Below, piece by piece: positions 6,359 through 7,437 of a DNA stretch of 7,437 nucleotides. Under the pieces are notes generated by a model that worked only from the letters and a program-made list of their open reading frames with translations, was not told the origin of the DNA and did no database searches. The stretch is from Desulfobacteraceae bacterium. GTDB lineage: Bacteria; Desulfobacterota; DSM-4660; Desulfatiglandales; Desulfatiglandaceae. The position numbers and the translations under genes are program-made. The stretch covers positions 1 through 7,437 of the forward strand of contig JABMQV010000442.1 in NCBI GenBank assembly GCA_013203065.1, given 5' to 3'. The number at the start of each line of letters is the position of its first letter. Positions within the stretch are counted from its first letter, which is position 1.

Positions 6359-7227
6359 GAATCTCTGGTGTTTTGGGCGTGAGGAGTCGTGTATATATCT
6401 GCTCGAAGGAAGTGATCATTCGATGATTGTCAGTGGCGGCATGAGCGCCATTGTGCCTGATGTACTTTATCAGTTGGAGAAATTCGGGATCGATGAGACA
6501 CGGATAACAAAACTTCTGATTTTGCATGCCCATTTTGATCACGTGGGCATTATACCTTTTTTCAAACATCGCCTTCCAGACATGGAAATTCTGGCATCAA
6601 AGAGGGCATGGGATCTCTTGGGCACTCCCAAAGTCCGCAACAACCATCAACAAACTCAGCCGAGCGGTTGCAGAGCGGCTCGGAGCAAAGGAAGTGTATG
6701 AGACATTCGACCTGGACTGGGGGGATAACATCACCGGGACTGTTGTATATGAAGGAGATCAAATTGGCCTTGGGGATCTGGATTTGCACATCTATGAAAC
6801 ACCCGGACATTCCTCCTGCTCTATTTCGGCTTACGCGCCCGAGTTGAAGGCCCTTTTCGCTTCAGATGCGGGTGGCATTCCTTATGGAGACACGATCATC
6901 GCCTCTGGAAACTCCGATTACACGAAGTTCCAACAGAGCCTTGAAAAACTTAAAGATCTGGATGTGGCATACGCGTGTGCTGATCATTATGGCTACTTGA
7001 CGGGAGACGAGGCCTGGAATTTCATAAAGGCGACCATAAGGGAGGCTGAGGAACGCCGGAATTCCATAGAGGCAATCTATCGCCGCACCCAGGATATTGA
7101 AACGACCATCCAGGAAATGGTGGATGTCTTTTATAAAGAGAATCCGAATTATGTTCTAACACCGGAGATCAGCAAAGGAGTTTACCGCCAGATCGTCCGT
7201 CACATCAGCAACGCCATGTCAGGGTAG
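6327..7227 (+). CDS. MBL-fold metallo-hydrolase, frame broken by a probable one-base insertion
   Basis: The ATG at 6327 follows AGGAGG (6315-6320) with 6-nt spacing, inside the end of the solute-binding protein gene, so translation may be coupled. The start frame carries the metal motif HAHFDH (67-72) but reads into a stop at 6699-6701. The rest lies in the next frame, open to TAG at 7225-7227. Dropping one C at 6635-6636 joins GTPKV to ATTINKLSRAV and restores a 299-residue protein. The restored protein has every expected metallo-beta-lactamase-fold ligand: H67, H69, D71, H72, then H161 (ETPGHSS), D180 (FASDAGG) and H220 (ADHYG). A C-terminal helical part (about 225-299) follows. The family hydrolyses thioesters, lactones and similar bonds with two metal ions; the substrate is unknown. 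Because both halves are otherwise clean, a sequencing error or a very recent mutation is likelier than an old pseudogene. Confidence 0.85.
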
Positions 7228-7264
7228 GCCCGTTTGCGTGTCCGGACCGGTTAACCCTGACATG
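7215..7264. terminator. Perfect 11-bp inverted repeat over the MBL stop codon
   Basis: CATGTCAGGGT (7215-7225) and ACCCTGACATG (7254-7264) are perfect inverted repeats with a 28-bp spacer that itself contains the palindrome GTCCGGAC (7240-7247). The left arm covers the last codons and the first base of the TAG stop. No T-run follows on either strand, so this is not a standard intrinsic terminator. It sits between two apparently convergent genes, where a bidirectional terminator or transcript-stabilising hairpin would be expected. Confidence 0.45.
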
Positions 7265-7298
7265 CGAAGCCTGTGGTACGATTTTGAGATCTCCCATT

Positions 7299-7437
7299 TT
7301 ACTTCAAGAGCCTTCTCTTTGTCCCTTTCTCCGTGATCCCCTGAAAAATGACGAGCTTTTTGCCTTCATTTACCCCGTCTTTCAGCACGTGTCTATCCTT
7401 TCTCAACGCCTTACCTCTGACGCTGGCAGTGCGCGGA
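7299..7437 (-). CDS. C-terminal fragment, possibly a PaaI-type hotdog thioesterase
   Basis: A minus-strand frame is open from the right edge for 45 codons to TAA at 7301-7299, while the other two minus frames close quickly. It contains TASVRGKALRKDRHV and then VNEGKKLVIFQGITEKG. This order (TA-x-R near a basic loop, then a glycine turn, LV-x-FQG) resembles the last two strands of PaaI-type hotdog acyl-CoA thioesterases, although the stretch is about two residues shorter than I expect. A thioesterase would fit with the acyl-CoA ligase in the window. The 45 residues are few, so both coding status and family are tentative. The gene converges on the MBL gene with the inverted repeat at 7215-7264 between them. 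Confidence 0.4.
   Translation of the reverse strand, partial: PRTASVRGKALRKDRHVLKDGVNEGKKLVIFQGITEKGTKRRLLK

Noticed and set aside
6630..6640. Programmed +1 ribosomal frameshift in the MBL gene
   Set aside because: There is no slow codon or stop at the shift site; a one-base indel explains the sequence more simply.

Overview
This window looks like chromosomal DNA of an anaerobic bacterium of the Desulfobacterota (deltaproteobacterial) type. That placement is an inference: it rests on moderate GC content, strong AGGAGG ribosome binding sites, the flavour of the acyl-CoA ligase, transporter and MBL-fold genes, and decayed 7-bp tandem arrays between genes. No rRNA, tRNA, CRISPR array or intact insertion sequence is visible.

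Layout. The left two thirds is read on the minus strand. In order of transcription it holds a DUF1846/UPF0371 protein (4940 to 3423), an MFS transporter with a GTG start (3205 to 1886), an AMP-forming acyl-CoA synthetase (1826 to 243), and the first 18 codons of another gene (54 to 1). The transporter and ligase are 59 bp apart, each with its own Shine-Dalgarno sequence, and probably form an import-and-activate pair for an organic acid. The gene leaving the left edge has its own candidate promoter. The right third is read on the plus strand. A secreted type-3-like solute-binding protein (TIGR02285-like, 5444-6358) overlaps by 32 bp an MBL-fold metallo-hydrolase (6327-7227). The MBL frame is interrupted by what looks like a single extra C at 6635-6636. 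At the right edge an open minus-strand frame (7437 to 7299) resembles the C-terminus of a PaaI-type hotdog thioesterase and converges on the MBL gene.

Non-coding structure is the most unusual part. The two intergenic regions flanking the DUF1846 gene each hold about five copies of a degenerate heptamer with different consensus sequences, and they share an exact 13-mer. The 503-bp divergent spacer also has a 75-bp nested inverted repeat and a 43-codon Cys-rich small ORF. A perfect 11-bp inverted repeat straddles the MBL stop codon, and the transporter gene contains a run of nine G.

I see no clear new multi-gene system. The best candidates for follow-up are the frameshifted SBP-MBL pair, the heptamer arrays, the nested inverted repeat and the G9 tract.
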